Positions 1 through 10,756 of a DNA stretch of 64,000 nt are shown one piece after another. Position numbers and translations under genes: made by a program. Source of the DNA: Aquimarina sp. Aq107. Its GTDB lineage: Bacteria; Bacteroidota; Bacteroidia; Flavobacteriales; Flavobacteriaceae. Position 1 is the first letter of the stretch. The number at the start of each line of letters is the position of its first letter. Under the pieces are notes generated by a model, which was not told the DNA's origin, made no database searches, and saw nothing but the letters and a program-made list of their open reading frames with translations. The DNA is taken from the NCBI RefSeq assembly GCF_943733665.1, contig NZ_OX030782.1:640001-704000 (forward strand), written 5' to 3'.

Positions 1-3000
1 ACCAGCGATTAGTGTATAGGACTGTGTAGTTTGTGCTGTATAGTCATCCCCATCAATTGCTGTTGCATCAGATGTAGTAAGAATAAATATGATATTTTCT
101 TCCGCTGGTATATTACTAGTTACCGTAAAGTTTTCTGTTTGTGTAGCTTCATTTTCAGTGATTGTAAATCCTGCAATGCTCAGTTCCAGACTATCATTAT
201 CAAGTATTTCTGCTGTTCCTTGGTTCTCTGTAATAGTTATTCCTGTTTGTCCATTGGTTTGTAGATTGCTTAGATTCACAAAATAGGTTTCCGTAGGTTC
301 CGCAATGTTATTATCAAGTATAGTTACACTAAAGGTTTGTATATTGTTATTAGTTCCTCCAAAGGTCAGTGTTGTTGCGGCTATTGTTGTATAATCATCA
401 CCTGTGATTGCTGTATTATCAGCAGTACTGTAATCTATGGTAAAGTCGTTCTGTACATTCCCTGTTAGTGTAACCGTAAAAGTAGCTGTTCCATCATCTT
501 CATTGACACTTACATCATTGATACTTAAAGTAACAGTATCATTATCAAGTATTTCTGCTGTTGCGGTATCTGTTGTAATAGCTACTTGTTGAGCATTAGT
601 ATTGGTAAGAGCTATAGTTCCAGTAAATGTTTCTGTAGGTTCAGCTATAAGATCTCCCAGTATAGATACAGGTAAATTAATAGCTGTTTGACCAGCGATT
701 AGTGTATAGGACTGTGTAGTTTGTGCTGTATAGTCATCCCCATCAATCGCTGTTGCATCAGATGTAGTAAGAGTAAATATGATATTTTCTTCCGCTGGTA
801 TATTACTAGTTACCGTAAAGTTTTCTGTTTGTGTAGCTTCATTTTCAGTGATTGTAAATCCTGCAATGCTCAGTTCCAGACTATCATTATCAAGTATTTC
901 TGCTGTTACGGTATCTGTTGTAATAGTTACTTGTTGAGCATTAGTATTGGTAAGAGCTATAGTTCCAGTAAATGTTTCTGTAGGTTCAGCAATAAGATCT
1001 CCCAGTATAGATACAGGTAAATTAATAGCTGTTTGACCAGCGATTAGTGTATAGGACTGTGTAGTTTGTGCTGTATAGTCATCCCCATCAATTGCTGTTG
1101 CATCAGATGTAGTAAGAGTAAATATGATATTTTCTTCCGCTGGTATATTACTAGTTACCGTAAAGTTTGTTGTTTGTGTAGCTTCATTTTCAGTGATTGT
1201 AAATCCTGCAATGCTCAGTTCCATACTATCATTATCAAGTATTTCTGCTGTTGCGGTATCTGTTGTAATAGCTACTTGTTGAGCATTAGCATTGGTAAGA
1301 GCTATAGTTCCAGTAAATGTTTCTGTAGGTTCAGCAATAAGATCTCCCAGTATAGATACAGGTAAATTAATAGCTGTTTGACCAGCGATTAGTGTATAGG
1401 ACTGTGTAGTTTGTGCTGTATAGTCATCCCCATCAATTGCTGTTGCATCAGATGTAGTAAGAGTAAATATGATATTTTCTTCCGCTGGTATATTACTAGT
1501 TACCGTAAAGTTTGCTGTTTGTGTAGCTTCATTTTCAGTGATTGTAAATCCTGCAATGCTCAGTTCCAGACTATCATTATCAAGTATTTCTGCTGTTGCG
1601 GTATCTGTTGTAATAGTTACTTGTTGAGCATTAGTATTGGTAAGAGCTATAGTTCCAGTAAATGTTTCTGTAGGTTCAGCAATAAGATCTCCCAGTATAG
1701 ATACAGGTAAATTAATAGCTGTTTGACCAGCGATTAGTGTATAGGACTGTGTAGTTTGTGCTGTATAGTCATCCCCATCAATTGCTGTTGCATCAGATGT
1801 AGTAAGAGTAAATATGATATTTTCTTCCGCTGGTATATTACTAGTTACCGTAAAGTTTGCTGTTTGTGTAGCTTCATTTTCAGTGACTGTAAATCCTGCA
1901 ATGCTCAGTTCCAGACTATCATTATCAAGTATTTCTGCTGTTACGGTATCTGTTGTAATAGTTACTTGTTGAGCATTAGTATTGGTAAGAGCTATAGTTC
2001 CAGTAAATGTTTCTGTAGGTTCAGCAATAAGATCTCCCAGTATAGATACAGGTAAATTAATAGCTGTCTGACCAGCGATTAGTGTATAGGACTGTGTAGT
2101 TTGTGCTGTATAGTCATCCCCATCAATTGCTGTTGCATCAGATGTAGTAAGAGTAAATATGATATTTTCTTCCGCTGGTATATTACTAGTTACCGTAAAG
2201 TTTGCTGTTTGTGTAGCTTCATTTTCAGTGATTGTAAATCCTGCAATGCTCAGTTCCAGACTATCATTATCAAGTATTTCTGCTGTTGCGGTATCTGTTA
2301 TAATAGCTACTTGTTGAGCATTAGTATTGGTAAGAGCTATAGTTCCAGTAAATGTTTCTGTAGGTTCAGCTATAAGATCTCCCAGTATAGATACAGGTAA
2401 ATTAATAGCTGTCTGACCAGCGATTAGTGTATAGGATTGTGTAGTTTGTGCTGTATAGTCATCCCCATCAATTGCTGTTGCATCAGATGTAGTAAGAGTA
2501 AATATGATATTTTCTTCCGCTGGTATATTACTAGTTACCGTAAAGTTTGCTGTTTGTGTAGCTTCATTTTCAGTGATTGTAAATCCTGCAATGCTCAGTT
2601 CCAGACTATCATTATCAAGTATTTCTGCTGTTGCGGTATCTGTTGTAATGGCTACTTGTTGAGCATTAGCATTGGTAAGAGCTATAGTTCCAGTAAATGT
2701 TTCTGTAGGTTCAGCAATAAGATCTCCCAGTATAGATACAGGTAAATTAATAGCTGTTTGACCAGCGATTAGTGTATAGGACTGTGTAGTTTGTGCTGTA
2801 TAGTCATCCCCATCAATCGCTGTTGCATCAGATGTAGTAAGAGTAAATATGATATTTTCTTCCGCTGGTATATTACTAGTTACCGTAAAGTTTGCTGTTT
2901 GTGTAGCTTCATTTTCAGTGATTGTAAATCCTGCAATGCTCAGTTCCAGACTATCATTATCAAGTATTTCTGCTGTTGCGGTATCTGTTGTAATAGCTAC

Positions 3001-6000
3001 TTGTTGAGCATTAGTATTGGTAAGAGCTATAGTTCCAGTAAATGTTTCTGTAGGTTCAGCTATAAGATCCCCCAGTATAGATACAGGTAAATTAATAGCT
3101 GTCTGACCAGCGATTAGTGTATAGGACTGTGTAGTTTGTGCTGTATAGTCATCCCCATCAATTGCTGTTGCATCAGATGTAGTAAGAGTAAATATGATAT
3201 TTTCTTCCGCTGGTATATTACTAGTTACCGTAAAGTTTGCTGTTTGTGTAGCTTCATTTTCAGTGATTGTAAATCCTGCAATGCTCAGTTCCAGACTATC
3301 ATTATCAAGTATTTCTGCTGTTGCGGTATCTGTTGTAATAGTTACTTGTTGAGCATTAGTATTGGTAAGAGCTATAGTTCCAGTAAATGTTTCTGTAGGT
3401 TCAGCTATAAGATCCCCCAGTATAGATACAGGTAAATTAATAGCTGTCTGACCAGCGATTAGTGTATAGGATTGTGTAGTTTGTGCTGTATAGTCATCCC
3501 CATCAATTGCTGTTGCATCAGATGTAGTAAGAGTAAATATGATATTTTCTTCCGCTGGTATATTACTAGTTACCGTAAAGTTTGCTGTTTGTGTAGCTTC
3601 ATTTTCAGTGATTGTAAATCCTGCAATGCTCAGTTCCAGACTATCATTATCAAGTATTTCTGCTGTTGCGGTATCTGTTGTAATGGCTACTTGTTGAGCA
3701 TTAGCATTGGTAAGAGCTATAGTTCCAGTAAATGTTTCTGTAGGTTCAGCAATAAGATCTCCCAGTATAGATACAGGTAAATTAATAGCTGTTTGACCAG
3801 CGATTAGTGTATAGGACTGTGTAGTTTGTGCTGTATAGTCATCCCCATCAATTGCTGTTGCATCAGATGTAGTAAGAGTAAATATGATATTTTCTTCCGC
3901 TGGTATATTACTAGTTACCGTAAAGTTTGTTGTTTGTGTAGCTTCATTTTCAGTGATTGTAAATCCTGCAATGCTCAGTTCCATACTATCATTATCAAGT
4001 ATTTCTGCTGTTGCGGTATCTGTTGTAATAGCTACTTGTTGAGCATTAGCATTGGTAAGAGCTATAGTTCCAGTAAATGTTTCTGTAGGTTCAGCAATAA
4101 GATCTCCCAGTATAGATACAGGTAAATTAATAGCTGTTTGACCAGCGATTAGTGTATAGGACTGTGTAGTTTGTGCTGTATAGTCATCCCCATCAATTGC
4201 TGTTGCATCAGATGTAGTAAGAGTAAATATGATATTTTCTTCCGCTGGTATATTACTAGTTACCGTAAAGTTTGCTGTTTGTGTAGCTTCATTTTCAGTG
4301 ATTGTAAATCCTGCAATGCTCAGTTCCATACTATCATTATCAAGTATTTCTGCTGTTGCGGTATCTGTTGTAATAGTTACTTGTTGAGCATTAGTATTGG
4401 TAAGAGCTATAGTTCCAGTAAATGTTTCTGTAGGTTCAGCAATAAGATCTCCCAGTATAGATACAGGTAAATTAATAGCTGTTTGACCAGCGATTAGTGT
4501 ATAGGACTGTGTAGTTTGTGCTGTATAGTCATCCCCATCAATTGCTGTTGCATCAGATGTAGTAAGAGTAAATATGATATTTTCTTCCGCTGGTATATTA
4601 CTAGTTACCGTAAAGTTTGCTGTTTGTGTAGCTTCATTTTCAGTGATTGTAAATCCTGCAATGCTCAGTTCCATACTATCATTATCAAGTATTTCTGCTG
4701 TTGCGGTATCTGTTGTAATAGCTACTTGTTGAGCATTAGCATTGGTAAGAGCTATAGTTCCAGTAAATGTTTCTGTAGGTTCAGCTATAAGATCTCCCAG
4801 TATAGATACAGGTAAATTAATAGCTGTCTGACCAGCGATTAGTGTATAGGACTGTGTAGTTTGTGCTGTATAGTCATCCCCATCAATTGCTGTTGCATCA
4901 GATGTAGTAAGAGTAAATATGATATTTTCTTCCGCTGGTATATTACTAGTTACCGTAAAGTTTGCTGTTTGTGTAGCTTCATTTTCAGTGATTGTAAATC
5001 CTGCAATGCTCAGTTCCAGACTATCATTATCAAGTATTTCTGCTGTTGCGGTATCTGTTATAATAGCTACTTGTTGAGCATTAGTATTGGTAAGAGCTAT
5101 AGTTCCAGTAAATGTTTCTGTAGGTTCAGCTATAAGATCCCCCAGTATAGATACAGGTAAATTAATAGCTGTCTGACCAGCGATTAGTGTATAGGATTGT
5201 GTAGTTTGTGCTGTATAGTCATCCCCATCAATTGCTGTTGCATCAGATGTAGTAAGAGTAAATATGATATTTTCTTCCGCTGGTATATTACTAGTTACCG
5301 TAAAGTTTGCTGTTTGTGTAGCTTCATTTTCAGTGATTGTAAATCCTGCAATGCTCAGTTCCATACTATCATTATCAAGTATTTCTGCTGTTGCGGTATC
5401 TGTTGTAATGGCTACTTGTTGAGCATTAGCATTGGTAAGAGCTATAGTTCCAGTAAATGTTTCTGTAGGTTCAGCTATAAGATCTCCCAGTATAGATACA
5501 GGTAAATTAATAGCTGTTTGACCAGCGATTAGTGTATAGGACTGTGTAGTTTGTGCTGTATAGTCATCCCCATCAATCGCTGTTGCATCAGATGTAGTAA
5601 GAGTAAATATGATATTTTCTTCCGCTGGTATATTACTAGTTACCGTAAAGTTTGCTGTTTGTGTAGCTTCATTTTCAGTGATTGTAAATCCTGCAATGCT
5701 CAGTTCCAGACTATCATTATCAAGTATTTCTGCTGTTGCGGTATCTGTTGTAATAGCTACTTGTTGAGCATTAGTATTGGTAAGAGCTATAGTTCCAGTA
5801 AATGTTTCTGTAGGTTCAGCTATAAGATCTCCCAGTATAGATACAGGTAAATTAATAGCTGTTTGACCAGCGATTAGTGTATAGGACTGTGTAGTTTGTG
5901 CTGTATAGTCATCCCCATCAATCGCTGTTGCATCAGATGTAGTAAGAGTAAATATGATATTTTCTTCCGCTGGTATATTACTAGTTACCGTAAAGTTTTC

Positions 6001-9000
6001 TGTTTGTGTAGCTTCATTTTCAGTGATTGTAAATCCTGCAATGCTCAGTTCCAGACTATCATTATCAAGTATTTCTGCTGTTACGGTATCTGTTGTAATA
6101 GTTACTTGTTGAGCATTAGTATTGGTAAGAGCTATAGTTCCAGTAAATGTTTCTGTAGGTTCAGCAATAAGATCTCCCAGTATAGATACAGGTAAATTAA
6201 TAGCTGTCTGACCAGCGATTAGTGTATAGGACTGTGTAGTTTGTGCTGTATAGTCATCCCCATCAATTGCTGTTGCATCAGATGTAGTAAGAGTAAATAT
6301 GATATTTTCTTCCGCTGGTATATTACTAGTTACCGTAAAGTTTGCTGTTTGTGTAGCTTCATTTTCAGTGATTGTAAATCCTGCAATGCTCAGTTCCAGA
6401 CTATCATTATCAAGTATTTCTGCTGTTGCGGTATCTGTTATAATAGCTACTTGTTGAGCATTAGTATTGGTAAGAGCTATAGTTCCAGTAAATGTTTCTG
6501 TAGGTTCAGCTATAAGATCTCCCAGTATAGATACAGGTAAATTAATAGCTGTCTGACCAGCGATTAGTGTATAGGATTGTGTAGTTTGTGCTGTATAGTC
6601 ATCCCCATCAATTGCTGTTGCATCAGATGTAGTAAGAGTAAATATGATATTTTCTTCCGCTGGTATATTACTAGTTACCGTAAAGTTTGCTGTTTGTGTA
6701 GCTTCATTTTCAGTGATTGTAAATCCTGCAATGCTCAGTTCCAGACTATCATTATCAAGTATTTCTGCTGTTGCGGTATCTGTTGTAATGGCTACTTGTT
6801 GAGCATTAGCATTGGTAAGAGCTATAGTTCCAGTAAATGTTTCTGTAGGTTCAGCAATAAGATCTCCCAGTATAGATACAGGTAAATTAATAGCTGTTTG
6901 ACCAGCGATTAGTGTATAGGACTGTGTAGTTTGTGCTGTATAGTCATCCCCATCAATTGCTGTTGCATCAGATGTAGTAAGAGTAAATATGATATTTTCT
7001 TCCGCTGGTATATTACTAGTTACCGTAAAGTTTGTTGTTTGTGTAGCTTCATTTTCAGTGATTGTAAATCCTGCAATGCTCAGTTCCATACTATCATTAT
7101 CAAGTATTTCTGCTGTTGCGGTATCTGTTGTAATAGCTACTTGTTGAGCATTAGCATTGGTAAGAGCTATAGTTCCAGTAAATGTTTCTGTAGGTTCAGC
7201 AATAAGATCTCCCAGTATAGATACAGGTAAATTAATAGCTGTTTGACCAGCGATTAGTGTATAGGACTGTGTAGTTTGTGCTGTATAGTCATCCCCATCA
7301 ATTGCTGTTGCATCAGATGTAGTAAGAGTAAATATGATATTTTCTTCCGCTGGTATATTACTAGTTACCGTAAAGTTTGCTGTTTGTGTAGCTTCATTTT
7401 CAGTGATTGTAAATCCTGCAATGCTCAGTTCCAGACTATCATTATCAAGTATTTCTGCTGTTGCGGTATCTGTTGTAATAGTTACTTGTTGAGCATTAGT
7501 ATTGGTAAGAGCTATAGTTCCAGTAAATGTTTCTGTAGGTTCAGCAATAAGATCTCCCAGTATAGATACAGGTAAATTAATAGCTGTTTGACCAGCGATT
7601 AGTGTATAGGACTGTGTAGTTTGTGCTGTATAGTCATCCCCATCAATTGCTGTTGCATCAGATGTAGTAAGAGTAAATATGATATTTTCTTCCGCTGGTA
7701 TATTACTAGTTACCGTAAAGTTTGCTGTTTGTGTAGCTTCATTTTCAGTGACTGTAAATCCTGCAATGCTCAGTTCCAGACTATCATTATCAAGTATTTC
7801 CCCTGTTCCTTGGTTCTCTGTAATAGTTATTCCTGTTTGTCCATTGGTTTGTAGATTGCTTAGATTCACAAAATAGGTTTCCGTAGGTTCCGCAATGTTA
7901 TTATCAAGTATAGTTACACTAAAGGTTTGTATATTGTTATTAGTTCCTCCAAAGGTCAGTGTTGTTGCGGCTATTGTTGTATAATCATCACCTGTGATTG
8001 CTGTATTATCAGCAGTACTGTAATCTATGGTAAAGTCGTTCTGTACATTCCCTGTTAGCGTAACCGTAAAAGTAGCTGTTCCATCATCTTCATTGACACT
8101 TACATCATTGATACTTAAAGTAGCAGTATCATTATCAAGTATTTCTGCTGTTGCGGTATCTGTTGTAATAGCTACTTGTTGAGCATTAGTATTGGTAAGA
8201 GCTATAGTTCCAGTAAATGTTTCTGTAGGTTCAGCAATAAGATCTCCCAGTATAGATACAGGTAAATTAATAGCTGTCTGACCAGCGATTAGTGTATAGG
8301 ACTGTGTAGTTTGTGCTGTATAGTCATCCCCATCAATTGCTGTTGCATCAGATGTAGTAAGAGTAAATATGATATTTTCTTCCGCTGGTATATTACTAGT
8401 TACCGTAAAGTTTGCTGTTTGTGTAGCTTCATTTTCAGTGATTGTAAATCCTGCAACGCTCAGTTCCAGACTATCATTATCAAGTATTTCTGCTGTTGCG
8501 GTATCTGTTGTAATAGTTACTTGTTGAGCATTAGCATTGGTAAGAGCTATAGTTCCAGTAAATGTTTCTGTAGGTTCAGCAATAAGATCTCCCAGTATGG
8601 ATACAGGTAAATTAATAGCTGTCTGACCAGCGATTAGTGTATAGGACTGTGTAGTTTGTGCTGTATAGTCATCCCCATCAATTGCTGTTGCATCAGATGT
8701 AGTAAGAGTAAATATGATATTTTCTTCCGCTGGTATATTACTAGTTACCGTAAAGTTTGCTGTTTGTGTAGCTTCATTTTCAGTGATTGTAAATCCTGCA
8801 ATGCTCAGTTCCAGACTATCATTATCAAGTATTTCCCCTGTTCCTTGGTTCTCTGTAATAGTTATTCCTGTTTGTCCATTGGTTTGTAGATTGCTTAGAT
8901 TCACAAAATAGGTTTCCGTAGGTTCCGCAATGTTATTATCAAGTATAGTTACACTAAAGGTTTGTATATTGTTATTAGTTCCTCCAAAGGTCAGTGTTGT

Positions 9001-10539
9001 TGCGGCTATTGTTGTATAATCATCACCTGTGATTGCTGTATTATCAGCAGTACTGTAATCTATGGTAAAGTCGTTCTGTACATTCCCTGTTAGTGTAACC
9101 GTAAAAGTAGCTGTTCCATCATCTTCATTGACACTTACATCATTGATACTTAAAGTAGCAGTATCATTATCAAGTATTTCTGCTGTTGCGGTATCTGTTG
9201 TAATGGTTACTTGTTGAGCATTAGCATTGGTAAGAGCTATAGTTCCAGTAAATGTTTCTGTAGGTTCAGCTATAAGATCCCCCAGTATAGATACAGGTAA
9301 ATTAATAGCTGTCTGACCAGCGATTAGTGTATAGGACTGTGTAGTTTGTGCTGTATAGTCATCCCCATCAATTGCTGTTGCATCAGATGTAGTAAGAGTA
9401 AATATGATATTTTCTTCCGCTGGTATATTACTAGTTACCGTAAAGTTTGCTGTTTGTGTAGCTTCATTTTCAGTGATTGTAAATCCTGCAATGCTCAGTT
9501 CCAGACTATCATTATCAAGTATTTCTGCTGTTGCGGTATCTGTTGTAATAGTTACTTGTTGAGCATTAGTATTGGTAAGAGCTATAGTTCCAGTAAATGT
9601 TTCTGTAGGTTCAGCTATAAGATCCCCCAGTATAGATACAGGTAAATTAATAGCTGTCTGACCAGCGATTAGTGTATAGGATTGTGTAGTTTGTGCTGTA
9701 TAGTCATCCCCATCAATTGCTGTTGCATCAGATGTAGTAAGAGTAAATATGATATTTTCTTCCGCTGGTATATTACTAGTTACCGTAAAGTTTGCTGTTT
9801 GTGTAGCTTCATTTTCAGTGATTGTAAATCCTGCAATGCTCAGTTCCAGACTATCATTATCAAGTATTTCTGCTGTTGCGGTATCTGTTGTAATGGCTAC
9901 TTGTTGAGCATTAGCATTGGTAAGAGCTATAGTTCCAGTAAATGTTTCTGTAGGTTCAGCAATAAGATCTCCCAGTATAGATACAGGTAAATTAATAGCT
10001 GTTTGACCAGCGATTAGTGTATAGGACTGTGTAGTTTGTGCTGTATAGTCATCCCCATCAATTGCTGTTGCATCAGATGTAGTAAGAGTAAATATGATAT
10101 TTTCTTCCGCTGGTATATTACTAGTTACCGTAAAGTTTGTTGTTTGTGTAGCTTCATTTTCAGTGATTGTAAATCCTGCAATGCTCAGTTCCATACTATC
10201 ATTATCAAGTATTTCTGCTGTTGCGGTATCTGTTGTAATAGCTACTTGTTGAGCATTAGCATTGGTAAGAGCTATAGTTCCAGTAAATGTTTCTGTAGGT
10301 TCAGCAATAAGATCTCCCAGTATAGATACAGGTAAATTAATAGCTGTTTGACCAGCGATTAGTGTATAGGACTGTGTAGTTTGTGCTGTATAGTCATCCC
10401 CATCAATTGCTGTTGCATCAGATGTAGTAAGAGTAAATATGATATTTTCTTCCGCTGGTATATTACTAGTTACCGTAAAGTTTGCTGTTTGTGTAGCTTC
10501 ATTTTCAGTGATTGTAAATCCTGCAATGCTCAGTTCCAT
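1..10539 (-). CDS. Giant Calx-beta repeat protein, continuation toward the C-terminus (partial, runs off left edge)
   Basis: This is the same reading frame as the giant gene to its right: codons end on the same position modulo three and the frame is open to position 1, where it still reads YTLIAG of the repeat unit. It consists entirely of 115-residue Calx-beta units, about thirty in this stretch, with no start-site features of its own. The first in-frame ATG is the Met of SMELS at 10539, which is internal to a repeat and is not a credible translation start. Three 1-nt insertions between 10585 and 10756 separate it from the N-terminal part; together they add three bases, so the frame is restored. 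I regard it as the same gene split by assembly errors. The protein's end and any T9SS sorting domain lie left of the window. Confidence 0.8.
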   Translation of the reverse strand, partial: MELSIAGFTITENEATQTANFTVTSNIPAEENIIFTLTTSDATAIDGDDYTAQTTQSYTLIAGQTAINLPVSILGDLIAEPTETFTGTIALTNANAQQVAITTDTATAEILDNDSMELSIAGFTITENEATQTTNFTVTSNIPAEENIIFTLTTSDATAIDGDDYTAQTTQSYTLIAGQTAINLPVSILGDLIAEPTETFTGTIALTNANAQQVAITTDTATAEILDNDSLELSIAGFTITENEATQTANFTVTSNIPAEENIIFTLTTSDATAIDGDDYTAQTTQSYTLIAGQTAINLPVSILGDLIAEPTETFTGTIALTNTNAQQVTITTDTATAEILDNDSLELSIAGFTITENEATQTANFTVTSNIPAEENIIFTLTTSDATAIDGDDYTAQTTQSYTLIAGQTAINLPVSILGDLIAEPTETFTGTIALTNANAQQVTITTDTATAEILDNDTATLSINDVSVNEDDGTATFTVTLTGNVQNDFTIDYSTADNTAITGDDYTTIAATTLTFGGTNNNIQTFSVTILDNNIAEPTETYFVNLSNLQTNGQTGITITENQGTGEILDNDSLELSIAGFTITENEATQTANFTVTSNIPAEENIIFTLTTSDATAIDGDDYTAQTTQSYTLIAGQTAINLPVSILGDLIAEPTETFTGTIALTNANAQQVTITTDTATAEILDNDSLELSVAGFTITENEATQTANFTVTSNIPAEENIIFTLTTSDATAIDGDDYTAQTTQSYTLIAGQTAINLPVSILGDLIAEPTETFTGTIALTNTNAQQVAITTDTATAEILDNDTATLSINDVSVNEDDGTATFTVTLTGNVQNDFTIDYSTADNTAITGDDYTTIAATTLTFGGTNNNIQTFSVTILDNNIAEPTETYFVNLSNLQTNGQTGITITENQGTGEILDNDSLELSIAGFTVTENEATQTANFTVTSNIPAEENIIFTLTTSDATAIDGDDYTAQTTQSYTLIAGQTAINLPVSILGDLIAEPTETFTGTIALTNTNAQQVTITTDTATAEILDNDSLELSIAGFTITENEATQTANFTVTSNIPAEENIIFTLTTSDATAIDGDDYTAQTTQSYTLIAGQTAINLPVSILGDLIAEPTETFTGTIALTNANAQQVAITTDTATAEILDNDSMELSIAGFTITENEATQTTNFTVTSNIPAEENIIFTLTTSDATAIDGDDYTAQTTQSYTLIAGQTAINLPVSILGDLIAEPTETFTGTIALTNANAQQVAITTDTATAEILDNDSLELSIAGFTITENEATQTANFTVTSNIPAEENIIFTLTTSDATAIDGDDYTAQTTQSYTLIAGQTAINLPVSILGDLIAEPTETFTGTIALTNTNAQQVAIITDTATAEILDNDSLELSIAGFTITENEATQTANFTVTSNIPAEENIIFTLTTSDATAIDGDDYTAQTTQSYTLIAGQTAINLPVSILGDLIAEPTETFTGTIALTNTNAQQVTITTDTVTAEILDNDSLELSIAGFTITENEATQTENFTVTSNIPAEENIIFTLTTSDATAIDGDDYTAQTTQSYTLIAGQTAINLPVSILGDLIAEPTETFTGTIALTNTNAQQVAITTDTATAEILDNDSLELSIAGFTITENEATQTANFTVTSNIPAEENIIFTLTTSDATAIDGDDYTAQTTQSYTLIAGQTAINLPVSILGDLIAEPTETFTGTIALTNANAQQVAITTDTATAEILDNDSMELSIAGFTITENEATQTANFTVTSNIPAEENIIFTLTTSDATAIDGDDYTAQTTQSYTLIAGQTAINLPVSILGDLIAEPTETFTGTIALTNTNAQQVAIITDTATAEILDNDSLELSIAGFTITENEATQTANFTVTSNIPAEENIIFTLTTSDATAIDGDDYTAQTTQSYTLIAGQTAINLPVSILGDLIAEPTETFTGTIALTNANAQQVAITTDTATAEILDNDSMELSIAGFTITENEATQTANFTVTSNIPAEENIIFTLTTSDATAIDGDDYTAQTTQSYTLIAGQTAINLPVSILGDLIAEPTETFTGTIALTNTNAQQVTITTDTATAEILDNDSMELSIAGFTITENEATQTANFTVTSNIPAEENIIFTLTTSDATAIDGDDYTAQTTQSYTLIAGQTAINLPVSILGDLIAEPTETFTGTIALTNANAQQVAITTDTATAEILDNDSMELSIAGFTITENEATQTTNFTVTSNIPAEENIIFTLTTSDATAIDGDDYTAQTTQSYTLIAGQTAINLPVSILGDLIAEPTETFTGTIALTNANAQQVAITTDTATAEILDNDSLELSIAGFTITENEATQTANFTVTSNIPAEENIIFTLTTSDATAIDGDDYTAQTTQSYTLIAGQTAINLPVSILGDLIAEPTETFTGTIALTNTNAQQVTITTDTATAEILDNDSLELSIAGFTITENEATQTANFTVTSNIPAEENIIFTLTTSDATAIDGDDYTAQTTQSYTLIAGQTAINLPVSILGDLIAEPTETFTGTIALTNTNAQQVAITTDTATAEILDNDSLELSIAGFTITENEATQTANFTVTSNIPAEENIIFTLTTSDATAIDGDDYTAQTTQSYTLIAGQTAINLPVSILGDLIAEPTETFTGTIALTNANAQQVAITTDTATAEILDNDSLELSIAGFTITENEATQTANFTVTSNIPAEENIIFTLTTSDATAIDGDDYTAQTTQSYTLIAGQTAINLPVSILGDLIAEPTETFTGTIALTNTNAQQVAIITDTATAEILDNDSLELSIAGFTITENEATQTANFTVTSNIPAEENIIFTLTTSDATAIDGDDYTAQTTQSYTLIAGQTAINLPVSILGDLIAEPTETFTGTIALTNTNAQQVTITTDTVTAEILDNDSLELSIAGFTVTENEATQTANFTVTSNIPAEENIIFTLTTSDATAIDGDDYTAQTTQSYTLIAGQTAINLPVSILGDLIAEPTETFTGTIALTNTNAQQVTITTDTATAEILDNDSLELSIAGFTITENEATQTANFTVTSNIPAEENIIFTLTTSDATAIDGDDYTAQTTQSYTLIAGQTAINLPVSILGDLIAEPTETFTGTIALTNANAQQVAITTDTATAEILDNDSMELSIAGFTITENEATQTTNFTVTSNIPAEENIIFTLTTSDATAIDGDDYTAQTTQSYTLIAGQTAINLPVSILGDLIAEPTETFTGTIALTNTNAQQVTITTDTVTAEILDNDSLELSIAGFTITENEATQTENFTVTSNIPAEENIIFTLTTSDATAIDGDDYTAQTTQSYTLIAGQTAINLPVSILGDLIAEPTETFTGTIALTNTNAQQVAITTDTATAEILDNDTVTLSINDVSVNEDDGTATFTVTLTGNVQNDFTIDYSTADNTAITGDDYTTIAATTLTFGGTNNNIQTFSVTILDNNIAEPTETYFVNLSNLQTNGQTGITITENQGTAEILDNDSLELSIAGFTITENEATQTENFTVTSNIPAEENIIFILTTSDATAIDGDDYTAQTTQSYTLIAG

Positions 10540-10584
10540 ACTATCATTATCAAGTATTTCTGCTGTTGCGGTATCTGTTGTAAT
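5578..10584. repeat. Left copy of a ~5.0-kb block duplicated at 10756-15762
   Basis: The succession of 345-bp units, their variant bases and the two type B modules match those of 10756-15762 at a constant offset of 5,178 bp. That offset is fifteen units (5,175 bp) plus the three inserted bases at the junction. I compared unit fingerprints and many individual variant sites, not every base. The block is flanked on the left by the unit starting near 5197 and on the right by the anomalous junction unit at 10585-10756. Confidence 0.85.
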
Positions 10585-10756
10585 AGGCTACTTGTTGAGC
10601 ATTAGCATTGGTAAGAGCTATAGTTCCAGTAAATGTTTCTGTAGGTTCAGCTAATAAGATCTCCCAGTATAGATACAGGTAAATTAATAGCTGTTTGACC
10701 AGCGATTAGTGTATAGGACTGTGTAGTTTGTGCTGTATAGTCATCCCCATCAATTC
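10585..10756. other. Junction with three 1-nt insertions, each carrying both alleles of a variable repeat site
   Basis: Units of the array carry either A or G in taat[A/G]gcta, T or A in cagc[T/A]ataag, and T or C in caat[T/C]gctg. Here the sequence reads taatAGgcta (10585/86), cagcTAataag (10652/53) and caatTCgctg (10755/56): both alleles side by side at all three sites. The G/T/C combination is that of the unit just left of the duplicated block (5197-5578). The A/A/T combination is that of the unit just right of it (15904 to the start of the next). The three insertions break the giant ORF and sum to +3. Confidence 0.85.

Noticed and set aside
10750-10752. TGA as the natural end of the giant gene
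   Set aside because: It lies mid-module and depends on one extra base at 10755/56; the same module continues in the next frame, and the frame is restored after two further insertions.
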